The notes under the pieces: generated by a model
Database searches by the model: none
What the model saw: only the letters and a program-made list of their open reading frames with translations
Told to the model about the DNA's origin: nothing
From: Luteimonas sp. JM171
Lineage (GTDB): Bacteria; Pseudomonadota; Gammaproteobacteria; Xanthomonadales; Xanthomonadaceae
DNA: 64,000 nucleotides
Assembly (NCBI RefSeq): GCF_001717465.1
Contig: NZ_CP017074.1
Location: 2,012,873-2,076,872, forward strand
Reading direction: 5' to 3'
Shown: piece by piece, positions 8,776 through 20,412 of the stretch
How the letters are laid out: each line of letters opens with the position of its first letter
Position numbering within the stretch: position 1 is the first letter of the stretch
Made by a program: the position numbers and the translations under genes

Positions 8776-10457
8776 GTGACGCCGGCAACAGTGGCCCGGG
8801 GGCCGGCGCTGCGCCTGCTCCCGGATCCATGGCGGGTCATGGCCACCGCGGTGGCGGTGGCCATGCTCCTGCCCCTGCTGGCGCTCGGTTGGAGCGCGCT
8901 GCAGGGCAGCGACGGCCTGTGGCAGCACATCGCGGTGCACGTGCTGCCGCGCTCCGCGCTCAACACCCTGCTGCTGCTGGCTGGCGTGGGCGCGCTGGTG
9001 GTGGCCATCGGCACCGGCGCGGCCTGGCTGGTGACGGCGTATGAGTTCCCCGGCCGCCGGATCGCGTCATGGGCGCTGCTGCTGCCGCTGGCCGTGCCCA
9101 CCTACATCGTCGCCTTCGCGTACCTGGACCTGCTGCATCCGCTGGGGCCGGTGCAGGGCGTGCTGAGGACCCTGCTGGGCATCGACAGCCCGCGCGATTT
9201 CAGGCTTCCGGACATCCGCTCGCTCGCCGGCTGCATCCTGCTGCTGGGTTTCGTGCTGTACCCGTACGTCTACCTCACCACCCGCGCGATGTTCATGACC
9301 CAGGCAGCGAGCCTGCTGGAAGCCGCGCGCTCGCTGGGGGCAACGCCGGCCCGGGTGTTCCTGCAGGTGGCCCTGCCGATGGCGCGCCCAGCCATCGCGA
9401 TCGGCGCGGTGCTCGCGCTGCTGGAAACGCTCAACGACATCGGCGCCTCCGAGTTCCTCGGCGTGCAGACGATGACGGTTGCCGTCTACACCACCTGGGT
9501 GACCCGCAGTGACCTGCCGGGCGCCTCGCAGATCGCGCTGGCGATGCTGGCGATCGTGGTGGTGCTGATCGGTATCGAACGCTACAGCCGGCGCCGCCAG
9601 CGCTATTCGGCCACGCAGAGGCCGCGCCCCATGCGCCCGGCCCGGCTGGCCGGGCCGCAGGCGTGGCTGGCGCTGGCGCTGGCCTTTGCGCCGGTGCTGA
9701 TCGGGTTCGTGGTGCCGGCCGCCTACCTGGCCTGGGAGACGGCGGAGCGGCTGGGCAACGGCGGCGTTTCGCGCCAGTTGCTGGAGAGCGCCCGCAACAC
9801 GTTGCTGGTGGCGCTGGCGGCCACGGCGGCAACGGTGGCGGCGGGGCTGGCGGTGGCCTGGGCGCTGCGGCTGGCACAGGGGCGCCGGCAGGCGCGGCTC
9901 GCGGCCCTGAACCTGCGGGTGGCCAGCCTGGGCTATGCGGTGCCGGGCACCGTGCTGGCGATCGGCCTGCTGGTGCCGCTGGCCTGGTTCGATGACGGCG
10001 CCAACGTGGTCATCCAGGCCTTCGGCGGCGCGCCGCGGATGGTGCTCATGGGCTCGGCAACGGCGCTGGTGATTGCGTACATGCTGCGCTTCCTGGCCAT
10101 CTCGGCGGGCGGCATCGAGGCCGGCCTGACCCGGATCCCGCGCTCGCTCGACCAGGCCGCCGCCAGCCTGGGGCAGTCGCCCGCGGCGACGCTGCGGCGC
10201 GTGCACCTGCCGCTGCTGGGCCCTGCGATCGCGGCGGCCGCGCTTTTGGTGTTCGTGGATACCATGAAGGAACTGCCGGCCACACTGCTGCTGAGGCCGC
10301 TCAATTTCGAGACCCTGGCAACCTGGCTTTACGCAGAGGCGTCCCGGGGAACCTATGAGGAGGGCGCCGTGGCGGCGCTGATGATCGTGCTGGTGGGACT
10401 GCTGCCGGTGGTGCTGCTGGCGCGCACCGGACAGCGCTTTGGACGGGAGCGGACGGC

Positions 10458-10461
<4 letters not shown>
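8776..10461 (+). CDS. Ferric-iron ABC transporter, fused permease (FbpB-like)
   Basis: About 561 residues and about 12 membrane segments: two BPD-type permease halves in tandem. Each half carries an EAA-like cytoplasmic loop that contacts the ATPase (EAARSLGATPARVFLQ in the first, QAAASLGQSPAATLRR in the second). This duplicated layout is typical of iron(III) transporters. The start is taken as GTG 8776, 28 nt after fbpA; ATG 8839 is a later alternative but would trim the first hydrophobic lead-in. The stop overlaps the ATPase start by 4 nt, indicating translational coupling. Confidence 0.87.
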
Positions 10462-12607
<2,146 letters not shown>

Positions 12608-12689
12608 TGCCGGGCCGCCCGGCCCCGCAAGCGCCACCCGGGGGCCGCGTGGCATAATTCCCGGCTGTTTTCCATCCACGGACCCCGCG

Positions 12690-13028
12690 ATGAATCCCAT
12701 CGACCTGCTGATCGCCCCCGCCCACGCCGCCGCCGCGGCCCCCGCCGGAGGCAGCATGCTCTCGGCGCTGATGTTCCCGATCCTGCTGATCGCGATCATG
12801 TACTTCCTGCTGATCCGTCCGCAGATGAAGCGCAACAAGGAGCACCGGGCGATGCTCGAGAAGCTTTCGGTGGGCGACGAGGTGATCACCGGCGGCGGCA
12901 TCGCCGGTACCGTGCGCGCCATTGGCGACAGCTTCGTGACCGTTGAAATCGCCGACCGGGTCGAGATCCGGGTGCAGAAGGGCGCGATCGGCAACGTGCT
13001 GCCCAAGGGCACCTTCAAGTCCGCCTGA
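12690..13028 (+). CDS. yajC: Preprotein translocase subunit YajC
   Basis: A 112-residue single-span protein of the SecDF-YajC accessory complex. A short N-terminal segment is followed by a hydrophobic helix (MLSALMFPILLIAIMYFLLI) and the characteristic IRPQMKRNKEHRAML and VGDEVITGGGIAGTV cytoplasmic motifs. The ATG at 12690 was chosen because sequence upstream is not YajC-like. A CATAAT hexamer at 12653-12658 may be a -10 element for yajC-secDF. Confidence 0.93.
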   Translation: MNPIDLLIAPAHAAAAAPAGGSMLSALMFPILLIAIMYFLLIRPQMKRNKEHRAMLEKLSVGDEVITGGGIAGTVRAIGDSFVTVEIADRVEIRVQKGAIGNVLPKGTFKSA

Positions 13029-13092
13029 TTACAGGCCTCCGCTTTTCCATCTGACAGGCGCCGGCCGGACCGCCGGCGCGCAGGGCCCCGCA

Positions 13093-14958
13093 ATGCTGGA
13101 ATTCCCACGCTGGAAATACGCCGTGATCGTACTGGTCGCCCTGCTGGGCATCCTGTACGCGCTGCCCAACCTGTACCCGCAGGATCCGTCGGTCCAGGTG
13201 ACCGCCACCCGCGGCAACGAGATCACGCAGGCGCTGGGCGACCGCGTGCGCACCCAGCTGGAAGGAGCCGGGATCCAGATCAAGGCGATCGACGTGGACG
13301 CCGAAAACGGCAACATGATCGTGCGCCTGCCGGACCTGGATTCCCAGACCGCGGCTGCCGACCTGCTGCGCGAGAGCCTGGGCCAGGACTACACGGTGGC
13401 GCTGAACCTGGCGTCCACCGTGCCGGACTGGCTGACCCGGATCGGGGCCAAGCCGATGGTGCTTGGCCTGGACCTGCAGGGCGGCGTGCACTTCGTGATG
13501 CAGGTGGACCAGAAGGCGGCGCTGGAGCGCCGGCTGGACTCCTACGCCGAGGGCATCCGCGCCACCTTGCGCGACAACCGGGTGCGCTACACCTCCGTCG
13601 AGCGGCGCGCCGACAACACCATCCAGACCGTGCTCGCCGACGAGGCCGACGTGAGCCGGGCGATGCAGCTGATGGCGGCCGACCAGCCCATGCTGACCCG
13701 CTCGGTGAGCGGCAACCGCATCATCACCAGCCTGCCGCAGTCGGAGATCGACCAGATCGCGATCGACGCGATCGACCAGAACATCACCACCCTGCGCAAC
13801 CGCGTGGACGAGGTGGGCGTGGCCGAACCGGTGATCCAGCGCCAGGGCGATGACCGCGTGGTGGTGCAGCTGCCGGGCGTGCAGGACACGGCCGAGGCCA
13901 AGCGCATGATCGGCGCCACCGCCACGCTGGCCTACCACGCGGTGCTGGACACCGACGCCTTCGAGGCCGCGCGCACCGGCGTGGTGCCGCCGGAAGGGCG
14001 CCTGTACTACAGCCGCGACGTGGGCCCGGACGGCAACCCGATCCCCTACGTGCTCAGCCGTCGGGTGATTGCCACCGGCGAGGAGATGGTGAACGCGCAG
14101 TCCACCTATGACGAGAACGGGATGCCTGCAGTGAGCGTGACCCTCAACGCCGCGGCCGGCAAGCGCATGTTCGACTTCACCAGCATGAACGTCGGCAAGC
14201 CGATGGCGGTGGTGTACATCGAGCGGGTGCCGCAGGTGCGCATCGTCAATGGCGAGGAAGTGCGTTCGTTCCGCGACAGCGAGGAAATCATCAGCGTCGC
14301 CAACATCCAGGGCGTCTTCAGCCGCGAGTTCCGGACCACGGGCCTGGAGAAGCAGGAGGCCGACGAACTGGCGCGGATGCTGCGCTCGGGGTCGCTGGCC
14401 GCGCCGATGGATTTCATCGAAGAGCGCATCGTCGGCCCCAGCCTGGGCGCGGAGAACGTGGCCCGCGGCGTGACCGCGGTGGGCTATGCGTTCCTGTTCA
14501 CCCTGTTCTTCTTCATGCTGTACTACCGCATGTTCGGGCTGGTCACGAGCGTGGCCCTGATGCTGAACCTGGTGCTGGTGGTGGCGGTGATGTCGATCTT
14601 CGGCGCCACCATGACCCTGCCGGGCTTCGCGGGGCTTGCGTTGTCCATCGGCCTGTCGGTGGACGCCAACGTGCTGATCAACGAGCGCATACGTGAAGAG
14701 CTGCGCAACGGCATGCCGCCCAAGGCGGCGATCGCCGCCGGCTACGACAAGGCCTCCAGTTCAATCCTGGACGCCAACATCACCGGCATCCTGGCGGGTG
14801 TGGCCCTGTATGCGTTCGGCACCGGGCCCCTGCGCGGGTTCGCGATCACCCTGGTGGTGGGCATCATCGCGTCGATGTTCACAGCGCTGGTGGTCACCCG
14901 CGGGCTTGTGACGCTGATCTATGCGCGCCGCAAGAAACTCAAGACCCTGGCCATCTGA
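13093..14958 (+). CDS. secD: Protein translocase subunit SecD
   Basis: A 621-residue inner-membrane subunit that uses the proton gradient to help pull exported proteins through SecYEG. It has an N-terminal TM helix, a large periplasmic P1 head, the conserved GLDLQGGVHFVMQV segment, then a five-TM RND-like C-terminal bundle with LSIGLSVDANVLINERIREE. ATG 13093 is the natural start (MLEFPRWKY). Part of yajC-secD-secF. Confidence 0.95.
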   Translation: MLEFPRWKYAVIVLVALLGILYALPNLYPQDPSVQVTATRGNEITQALGDRVRTQLEGAGIQIKAIDVDAENGNMIVRLPDLDSQTAAADLLRESLGQDYTVALNLASTVPDWLTRIGAKPMVLGLDLQGGVHFVMQVDQKAALERRLDSYAEGIRATLRDNRVRYTSVERRADNTIQTVLADEADVSRAMQLMAADQPMLTRSVSGNRIITSLPQSEIDQIAIDAIDQNITTLRNRVDEVGVAEPVIQRQGDDRVVVQLPGVQDTAEAKRMIGATATLAYHAVLDTDAFEAARTGVVPPEGRLYYSRDVGPDGNPIPYVLSRRVIATGEEMVNAQSTYDENGMPAVSVTLNAAAGKRMFDFTSMNVGKPMAVVYIERVPQVRIVNGEEVRSFRDSEEIISVANIQGVFSREFRTTGLEKQEADELARMLRSGSLAAPMDFIEERIVGPSLGAENVARGVTAVGYAFLFTLFFFMLYYRMFGLVTSVALMLNLVLVVAVMSIFGATMTLPGFAGLALSIGLSVDANVLINERIREELRNGMPPKAAIAAGYDKASSSILDANITGILAGVALYAFGTGPLRGFAITLVVGIIASMFTALVVTRGLVTLIYARRKKLKTLAI

Positions 14959-14973
14959 CGGGAGAACGAAGAC

Positions 14974-15939
14974 ATGGCACTTTTCCCGCTGAACCTGATC
15001 CCGGCCAAGCCCAACATCGACTTCATGCGCATGCGCTGGGTCACGATGGGCGCGGGGCTGCTGTTGCTCGTCGCGTCGGTCGCCGCGATCGGCATCCAGG
15101 GTTTCAATTTCGCTCTCGACTTCACCGGCGGCACATCGGTGACGCTGCGCTTCCAGCAGCCGCCCGATGTGGACGATGTGCGCGAGCGGCTCGCGCAGGC
15201 CGGCCACGGCAACGCGCAGGTGCAGACCTTCGGCAGCGGGGCGGACCTGCTGGTGCGCCTGCGCGCGGAGGAAGAGCAGCTGACGGTGGACCAGAACTCC
15301 CAGCTCGTGGAGGAGGTGGTTGCCGCGGTGTCCACGGCTGACAACCCGGCCGAGGTGATCAGCAGCGAGTCGATCGGCTCGCAGGTGTCGGCCGAGCTGG
15401 CCAGCAAGGCGGTGAATGCGATCATCTTCGTGCTGGTGGGGTTCCTGATCTACATCGGGTTCCGGTTCGAGTGGAAGTTCGCGGTGGTGGCCAGTGCAAC
15501 CACGTTCTTCGACGTGCTGGTGGTGGCGGGCTTCTGGGCCGCCACCGGCCGGGAGTTCGACCTGACGGTGCTGGCAGGGCTGCTGGCGGTGATGGGCTTC
15601 TCGATCAACGATACGGTGGTGGTGTTCGACCGGGTGCGCGAGAATTTCCGCAGCATGCGGGCGGATCCGCTGGAGGTGTTCAACGCTTCGATCAACCAGA
15701 CGCTGTCGCGCACGATCATCACTTCGGTGGTGTTCCTGCTGTCGGTGTCGGCGCTGTATTTCTACGGCGGTGGGTCGCTGGAGGGGTTGGCGCTGACGCA
15801 GATGATCGGTGCGGTGGTGGCGACGCTGTCTTCGATCCTGCTGGCCTGTCCGATGCTGACGGTGGGGTTCCTGAGGGTGACCAAGCAGGACTTGCTGCCG
15901 AAGGCGCGGGACGAGGCGGCGCTGGCGCGGCGACCTTGA
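14974..15939 (+). CDS. secF: Protein translocase subunit SecF
   Basis: A 321-residue partner of SecD with six TM segments and a periplasmic P4 domain. Motifs: FALDFTGGTSVTLRF near the N-terminus, GFSINDTVVVFDRVREN and NQTLSRTIITS in the membrane bundle. A good ribosome site (GGGAGAA) lies upstream of ATG 14974, 15 nt after secD. It is the last gene of the queA-to-secF run and is followed by a strong terminator. Confidence 0.95.
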   Translation: MALFPLNLIPAKPNIDFMRMRWVTMGAGLLLLVASVAAIGIQGFNFALDFTGGTSVTLRFQQPPDVDDVRERLAQAGHGNAQVQTFGSGADLLVRLRAEEEQLTVDQNSQLVEEVVAAVSTADNPAEVISSESIGSQVSAELASKAVNAIIFVLVGFLIYIGFRFEWKFAVVASATTFFDVLVVAGFWAATGREFDLTVLAGLLAVMGFSINDTVVVFDRVRENFRSMRADPLEVFNASINQTLSRTIITSVVFLLSVSALYFYGGGSLEGLALTQMIGAVVATLSSILLACPMLTVGFLRVTKQDLLPKARDEAALARRP

Positions 15940-15967
15940 TGCTGGCTATGTAATCGCTTTCATGGAT

Positions 15968-15994
15968 AAGGCCGCGCGGTGCGCGGCCTTTTTT
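15968..15994 (+). terminator. Intrinsic terminator after secF
   Basis: A perfect 10-bp stem (15968-15977 with 15981-15990) closes a 3-nt GGT loop and runs into a T tract at 15989-15994. It lies about 28 nt past the secF stop. Confidence 0.93.
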
Positions 15995-16044
15995 CGTTGG
16001 TGGGGTGGATATGGGCGTGGATGAGTTTCGTGGGGAACTGGGGG

Positions 16045-16152
16045 GCCCCGCCGCGGCCGGGAGGCCTTTTCGCTCCATGTCCCCCGGCCTCCGCCTGCGG
16101 CTCCGGCCTCCTCCTTTACTTACGCGAAAAGGCCTCCCGGCCACGGCGGGGC
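16045..16152. repeat. Structured dispersed repeat, copy A
   Basis: A 29-bp left arm (16045-16073) is inverted-repeated at 16124-16152 with one mismatch. Between the arms is a 50-bp core (16074-16123). The core is the reverse complement of the core at 16302-16349: 19 bp at each end are identical, and only the middle 10-12 bp differ. Neither core is itself a simple palindrome. The arms share no obvious sequence with those of copy B. No protein function is credible here. Confidence 0.8.
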
Positions 16153-16277
16153 TCGGCTCCGGGCGGTGTTGGTCGGGTTTCCATCGGGGCGGGTGGACTT
16201 GGCCGCGGGTTGCGTCGATGTCTGCGGCAGGTCGGCGATGCGTGGCCAACGCAGAAAACTGCCACGTCATCAGGAGT

Positions 16278-16373
16278 GCCGGGTGGGGGTGCCCTCCAGA
16301 CGTAAGTAAAGGAGGAGGCCGCAGCGCAGCGGAGGCCGGGGGACATGGAGGCTGGAGGGCACCCCCATCCGGC
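16278..16373. repeat. Structured dispersed repeat, copy B
   Basis: The left arm (16278-16299) and right arm (16352-16373) are inverted repeats matching 21 of 22 bp, including 15 consecutive bp. They enclose a 48-bp core (16302-16349) in the opposite orientation to copy A. The space between the copies (16153-16277) shows no gene or other repeat. The whole 15995-16410 interval appears non-coding; short open frames across it follow the repeats and have no recognisable domain. Confidence 0.8.
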
Positions 16374-16410
16374 CCCCCGCGTCATGTCAATGCATTAGTG
16401 CTTTGCAGGC

Positions 16411-17265
16411 TCAGTCGTTGGCGACCTGGGCCATGCCTGTGAACGCTGCGGCGTAGCCGGAGTCGGCGATGGCCTTCTGCAGGGGGTTGGTGATGTTGAC
16501 GTTGCCGGCCAGAAGCTGGCGGCTGGCGGTGCCGCGGGTGTCCATGCGGCCGGTGGGGGCGCCCTTGAAGTCGGCGACGCGGCCGCCCGCTTCGCGGACG
16601 AGGAGGGCACCGGCGGCGATGTCCCAGGGCTTTACGCCGGCTTCGAAGTAGGCGTCCATGCGACCGCAGGCGACATACGCGAGGTCCAGGGCGGCGGAGC
16701 CGGTGCGGCGGATGTCTTCGGCGTCCCGGAGCAGCTGGCGGATGCATTCGAGCTGGGCGCCGGCGCGGGCCCGCTCGCGCGGGGCGAAGCCGGTGCCGAT
16801 GAGGGCGCCGTTGAGGTCGCGGCGCTCACCGATGCGGATGCGCCGTTCGTTGAGCTGGGCGCCGCTGCCACGGGTGGCGGTGAAGAGTTCGTTGCGCAGC
16901 GGGTCGAAGATGACCCCGTGCAGGGGTTCGCCATCCTCGACCAGGGCGATGGAAACGCACCAGTGGGGCAGGCCGCGCAGGTAGTTGCTGGTGCCGTCGA
17001 GCGGGTCGATGACCCAGGTGTAGCGGCTGGCGCCGCGGTTGCCCTTCATGGCGCCGCCTTCCTCGCCGAGGATGGCGTAGTCGGGGTTGGCGCGGCGCAG
17101 TTCCTTGATGACCTCGGCTTCGGCCAGGCCGTCGACTTCGCTGGCGTAGTCGTGGCGGTCCTTTTCGACGACGTTGAGGGCGTCGAGCCGGTGCATGTGC
17201 CGCACCAGGACGTTGCCGCCGGCGCGGGCCGCCTTGATCATGACGTTGACGGCAGGTTTCAGCAT
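16411..17265 (-). CDS. suhB: Inositol-monophosphatase family phosphatase (SuhB-like)
   Basis: A 284-residue Mg2+-dependent phosphatase. Metal-site motifs: GEEGG (Glu68/69 region), DPLDGTSN (Asp87, Asp90) and [16 protein letters not shown] near the C-terminus. SuhB hydrolyses inositol-1-phosphate and in enterobacteria also assists rRNA antitermination; which role dominates here is not visible. Start [16 protein letters not shown] is the usual one. It is divergent from trmJ with 86 bp between starts, a common arrangement for these two genes. Confidence 0.92.
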   Translation of the reverse strand: MLKPAVNVMIKAARAGGNVLVRHMHRLDALNVVEKDRHDYASEVDGLAEAEVIKELRRANPDYAILGEEGGAMKGNRGASRYTWVIDPLDGTSNYLRGLPHWCVSIALVEDGEPLHGVIFDPLRNELFTATRGSGAQLNERRIRIGERRDLNGALIGTGFAPRERARAGAQLECIRQLLRDAEDIRRTGSAALDLAYVACGRMDAYFEAGVKPWDIAAGALLVREAGGRVADFKGAPTGRMDTRGTASRQLLAGNVNITNPLQKAIADSGYAAAFTGMAQVAND

Positions 17266-17351
17266 CGGCGGGGCTCCGGGGAAGGGGATCTGGCAGGGAA
17301 AAAAGAACGTGCCAGCGCTGCGGCTGGCGGCGACAGTTTAACATCCACCCC

Positions 17352-18137
17352 ATGAGCGACGATCCAGGAAACAGCCCCCAGGCCGCGGCTGCGGGCAGCG
17401 CGGCGGACCGCATCCGGGTGGTGCTGGTGGGCACCCAGCATCCGGGCAACATCGGCGCGGCGGCGCGGGCGATGAAGACGATGGGGCTGCGGCGGCTGGC
17501 GCTGGTGGCGCCGCGCCATTTCCCCCATGCCGAGGCGGCCGCCATGGCCGCCAGCGCCGGCGATGTGCTGGAGGGGGCGAGCGTGCATGCGGACCTTGCC
17601 GGGGCGGTGGCGGACTGCCGGCTGGTGCTGGGCAGTACGGCCCGCGATCGCCGCATCGCGCTGCCGCAGCTGGCGCCGCGCGAGGCGGCGGCGCGGGTGG
17701 TGGACGCGGCGGGCGGGGCCGAGGTGGCGCTGGTCTTCGGGCGCGAGCGGACCGGCCTGGACAACCGCGAACTCCAGCTGTGCCACTGCGCGGTGCATAT
17801 CCCGTCGGATCCGGAATGCAGTTCGCTCAACCTCGGTGCCGCGGTGCAGGTGCTGGCCTACGAGCTGCGGCTGGCGCTGCTGGAGGCGGGCGAGGTGGAA
17901 GGCGTGGGCCGGGAGCAGGGCGACGCGATCGCCAGCCACGCGGAGCTGGAGGGGTTCTTCGGCCAGCTGCATGACACCCTGGACCAGATTGATTTCCACA
18001 AGGGCCGCAACCCGGAGGCGGCCATGCGCAAGCTGCGCCGGATCTTCCTGCGCACCGACCTGCGCGCGGGCGAGGTGCGGCTGCTGCGGGGCGTGCTTGC
18101 CGACGCCCAGCGCATGGCGCGCCTGGCGGGGCGCTGA
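17352..18137 (+). CDS. trmJ: tRNA (cytidine/uridine-2'-O-)-methyltransferase TrmJ
   Basis: A 261-residue SPOUT methyltransferase that methylates the ribose at tRNA position 32 using SAM. Motifs: VGTQHPGNIGAAARAMKTMG at the N-terminus, FGRERTGLDNREL (motif 2) and SLNLGAAVQVLAYELR (knot motif 3). The C-terminal ~80 residues form a helical extension typical of TrmJ. It ends 6 nt before the convergent exoD-like gene with no terminator between. Confidence 0.92.
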   Translation: MSDDPGNSPQAAAAGSAADRIRVVLVGTQHPGNIGAAARAMKTMGLRRLALVAPRHFPHAEAAAMAASAGDVLEGASVHADLAGAVADCRLVLGSTARDRRIALPQLAPREAAARVVDAAGGAEVALVFGRERTGLDNRELQLCHCAVHIPSDPECSSLNLGAAVQVLAYELRLALLEAGEVEGVGREQGDAIASHAELEGFFGQLHDTLDQIDFHKGRNPEAAMRKLRRIFLRTDLRAGEVRLLRGVLADAQRMARLAGR

Positions 18138-18143
18138 GCGGCG

Positions 18144-18833
18144 CTACAGCAGCAGGCCCACCCAGTGCGCTGTGGCGGCGGCAAGCGCGCCGCTGGCCAC
18201 GCCGAACACCGCGATGGCCAGGATCCCGGCGCCCCAGCAGGCCAGCATCAGCGCGCCGTCGCGCTCGAGCAGGGCCAGCGCGAATGCAAGCATCAGCGCG
18301 CCGAACAGGTAGTTGGTGAACGGGATCGGCAGCGCCAGCAGGATGCCCAGCAACACCACCAGCAGCCCGGTGAACATGGCCGCGGGCCGGTAGTCGAGCA
18401 CGCTGGACATGCGCGGCCGCACGTGGCGCTCGATGCGTGCCAGCAGCGGGGAGATCCGGCGTTCAAAGCCGATCAGGGTGTGGCGGTAGGGGCCGCGCCG
18501 GGACATGAATCGCGGCAGCCACGGCCGGCGCATGCCCAGCAGCAGCTGCAGCCCGACGATCACCGTCAGCGGGCCGCTGATCGCGCCGGCCAGTCCCGGC
18601 ACGGGGATGAAGGCGGGGATCGCCGCGATCACCAGCAGCATCCCGAACACCCGCTTGCCCAGGCCTGCCAGCAGCAGCTCGAGCGGCAGCAGTTCGTCCG
18701 GATCACCCACGGTGAAGGCGGCCAGGAGGGCGCGCGTGCCGGCCTCGTGGCGGGCCCGCGCCCGGCCCGGGCCGGCGCCACCGCCTGTGCGTTCGCCGCT
18801 CCCCGGCCCCGGGTTGCCCGGGTCAGTCGTCAT
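18144..18833 (-). CDS. ExoD-family membrane protein
   Basis: A 229-residue membrane protein of the ExoD family (exopolysaccharide synthesis, ExoD). A Gly/Pro-rich cytoplasmic N-terminus (~1-50) is followed by several TM helices and the family's IPAFIPVPGLAGAISGPL segment. Biochemical role is unknown; Rhizobium exoD mutants are altered in exopolysaccharide and alkali tolerance. Its start overlaps the end of the upstream CNNM gene by 11 nt, so they are probably translationally coupled. Confidence 0.85.
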   Translation of the reverse strand: MTTDPGNPGPGSGERTGGGAGPGRARARHEAGTRALLAAFTVGDPDELLPLELLLAGLGKRVFGMLLVIAAIPAFIPVPGLAGAISGPLTVIVGLQLLLGMRRPWLPRFMSRRGPYRHTLIGFERRISPLLARIERHVRPRMSSVLDYRPAAMFTGLLVVLLGILLALPIPFTNYLFGALMLAFALALLERDGALMLACWGAGILAIAVFGVASGALAAATAHWVGLLL

Positions 18834-20154
18834 CGCCGGCCGGTTCGGGCAGCTTCTGCAGCAGCAGCTTGTCGATCCGCGGGCCGTCCAGGTCCACCAC
18901 CTCGATCCGCCACCCCTCCCACTCGAACCATTCGCCGGTGTTGGGGATGCGGCCGAAGTGTGCGATCACCATGCCGGCGGCGGTGTGGAAGTCGTGCTCC
19001 TCCTCGTCCGGCAGCCGGATGCCGCCCAGCAGCTCCCGCATGGTGTCGATGGTGACGCTGCCGTCCACCAGCATCGAGCCGTCGTCGCGGGTGACCACCA
19101 GCGGCTTGGCGTCGTCGCCCTCGCCGCTGCTGGTGCGGCCGATGACGGCCTCCAGCAGGTCGTTGACCGTGATCAGCCCGGTGATGTCGCCGTATTCATC
19201 CACAACCAGGGCCAGCGACTGCTTTTCCCCGCGGAATATCTCCAGCAGTTTCAGCGCCGGCGTGGACTCGGAGACGAAGAGCGGTTCGCGCAGGTTCCGG
19301 AACAGGTCGAAGCTGCCATGGTCGATGCGGTCCAGCAGGGATTTCACTTCCAGGATCCCGATGACGTCGGCGTCCGATCCTCGATACACGGGATAGCGTG
19401 AGAACGGCGTGGCGCGCATCGTGGCCAGGTTCTCCTGGAAGTCGGCGCTGGCGTCGAGCCAGGCGATCCGGGTCCGCGGGGTCATCAGGCTTTCGGCGCT
19501 GCGGTCGCCAAGCTGCAGCACCCGGTTCATCATGTTGCGTTCTTCGGCGTCGATCACCCCCTGCTCGTGGCTTTCGCTCACCAGCAGGCGGATTTCCTCT
19601 TCGCTCACCTGCGCCGCCTCGGTGTCGGCCAGCCGCAGCATCCGCAGCAGCCCCTGCACGCTGGAGCTGAGCAGCGTTACCGCCGGCTTGGCCACCCGGG
19701 CAATGCCGTGCATCGGCAGCGCCACCAGCGCCGCGATCCGCTCGGGCGCCAGCAGCGCCAGCCGCTTGGGCAACAGCTCGCCGAAGATGATCGTCAGGTA
19801 GGTGATCAGGCTCACCGCGAGCACCAGCCCGATGGTGGCCGCCCAGCTGGACTGCATGAACGGCACCGTGGCGCTCAGGGCCGGCGCGGCCGACAGCAGC
19901 AGCGCGCCGATCGACTCGCCGATCGCCTTGCCGCCGAACATGCCGGTGAGGATGCCGATCAGGGTGATCCCCACCTGCACCGTGGACAGGAATCGCTCCG
20001 GCTCGTTGGCCAGCTCCAGCGCCTTGCGCGCCCCGCGGCTGTCGGAAGCCTGCTGCTTCAGGCGCGACTTGCGGGAGGTGACCACCGACATTTCCGACAG
20101 CGCGAAGAACGCGTTGCAGGCAATGAGCACCAGTACGACCAGGAACTCCAGCAT
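18823..20154 (-). CDS. CNNM/CBS-domain membrane protein (hemolysin/CorC-like)
   Basis: A 443-residue protein with an N-terminal DUF21/CNNM membrane domain (1-~190; MLEFLVVLVLIACNAFFALSE), a CBS pair (~215-340; SLMTPRTRIAWL, EYGDITGLITVNDLL) and a C-terminal CorC/HlyC transporter-associated domain (~355-435). Family members act in Mg2+/Co2+ efflux or homeostasis; the hemolysin name is historical. First gene of a two-gene unit with the ExoD-like gene. Confidence 0.9.
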   Translation of the reverse strand: MLEFLVVLVLIACNAFFALSEMSVVTSRKSRLKQQASDSRGARKALELANEPERFLSTVQVGITLIGILTGMFGGKAIGESIGALLLSAAPALSATVPFMQSSWAATIGLVLAVSLITYLTIIFGELLPKRLALLAPERIAALVALPMHGIARVAKPAVTLLSSSVQGLLRMLRLADTEAAQVSEEEIRLLVSESHEQGVIDAEERNMMNRVLQLGDRSAESLMTPRTRIAWLDASADFQENLATMRATPFSRYPVYRGSDADVIGILEVKSLLDRIDHGSFDLFRNLREPLFVSESTPALKLLEIFRGEKQSLALVVDEYGDITGLITVNDLLEAVIGRTSSGEGDDAKPLVVTRDDGSMLVDGSVTIDTMRELLGGIRLPDEEEHDFHTAAGMVIAHFGRIPNTGEWFEWEGWRIEVVDLDGPRIDKLLLQKLPEPAGDDD

Positions 20155-20340
20155 CAGCGGGATTCCCGGGGCAGGTCAGGGTGGGTCGGGGCGCGGAAAC
20201 CGGCGGTGCGGGGCGGCGGTCTTGGGTCGTCGTCCATGGGATCGGAGGGGCGCGATTGCGCGGAAAAGGATGATAGCAGCCGCCGCGCCGCGGTGGATCG
20301 TTTCCGGCGGGCCGGGGCGGCGTCTCCCGGGCGGGCGGAA

Positions 20341-20358
20341 TTGTCGCAAAACAGACAT
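20341..20358 (+). promoter_or_regulatory. Pho-box-like site upstream of the phosphate transporter pair
   Basis: This 18-bp sequence has two half-sites (TTGTC and CAGACAT around an A-rich centre). It matches the enterobacterial Pho-box consensus at about 13 of 18 positions. A CATAAT hexamer overlaps its end (20356-20361). It lies 55 bp upstream of the DUF47 start. The remaining 20155-20340 interval shows nothing else recognisable. Confidence 0.5.
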
Positions 20359-20412
20359 AATTCCCGCCGGCTTACGCTCGGCACCCGCCCGGGCCTACGA
20401 GGACCCCCGACG

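Noticed and set aside
16021..16442. Short open frames across the repeat region (15.98-16.44 kb)
   Set aside because: They follow the inverted repeats, give Pro/Arg/Gly-rich products and have no ribosome sites.
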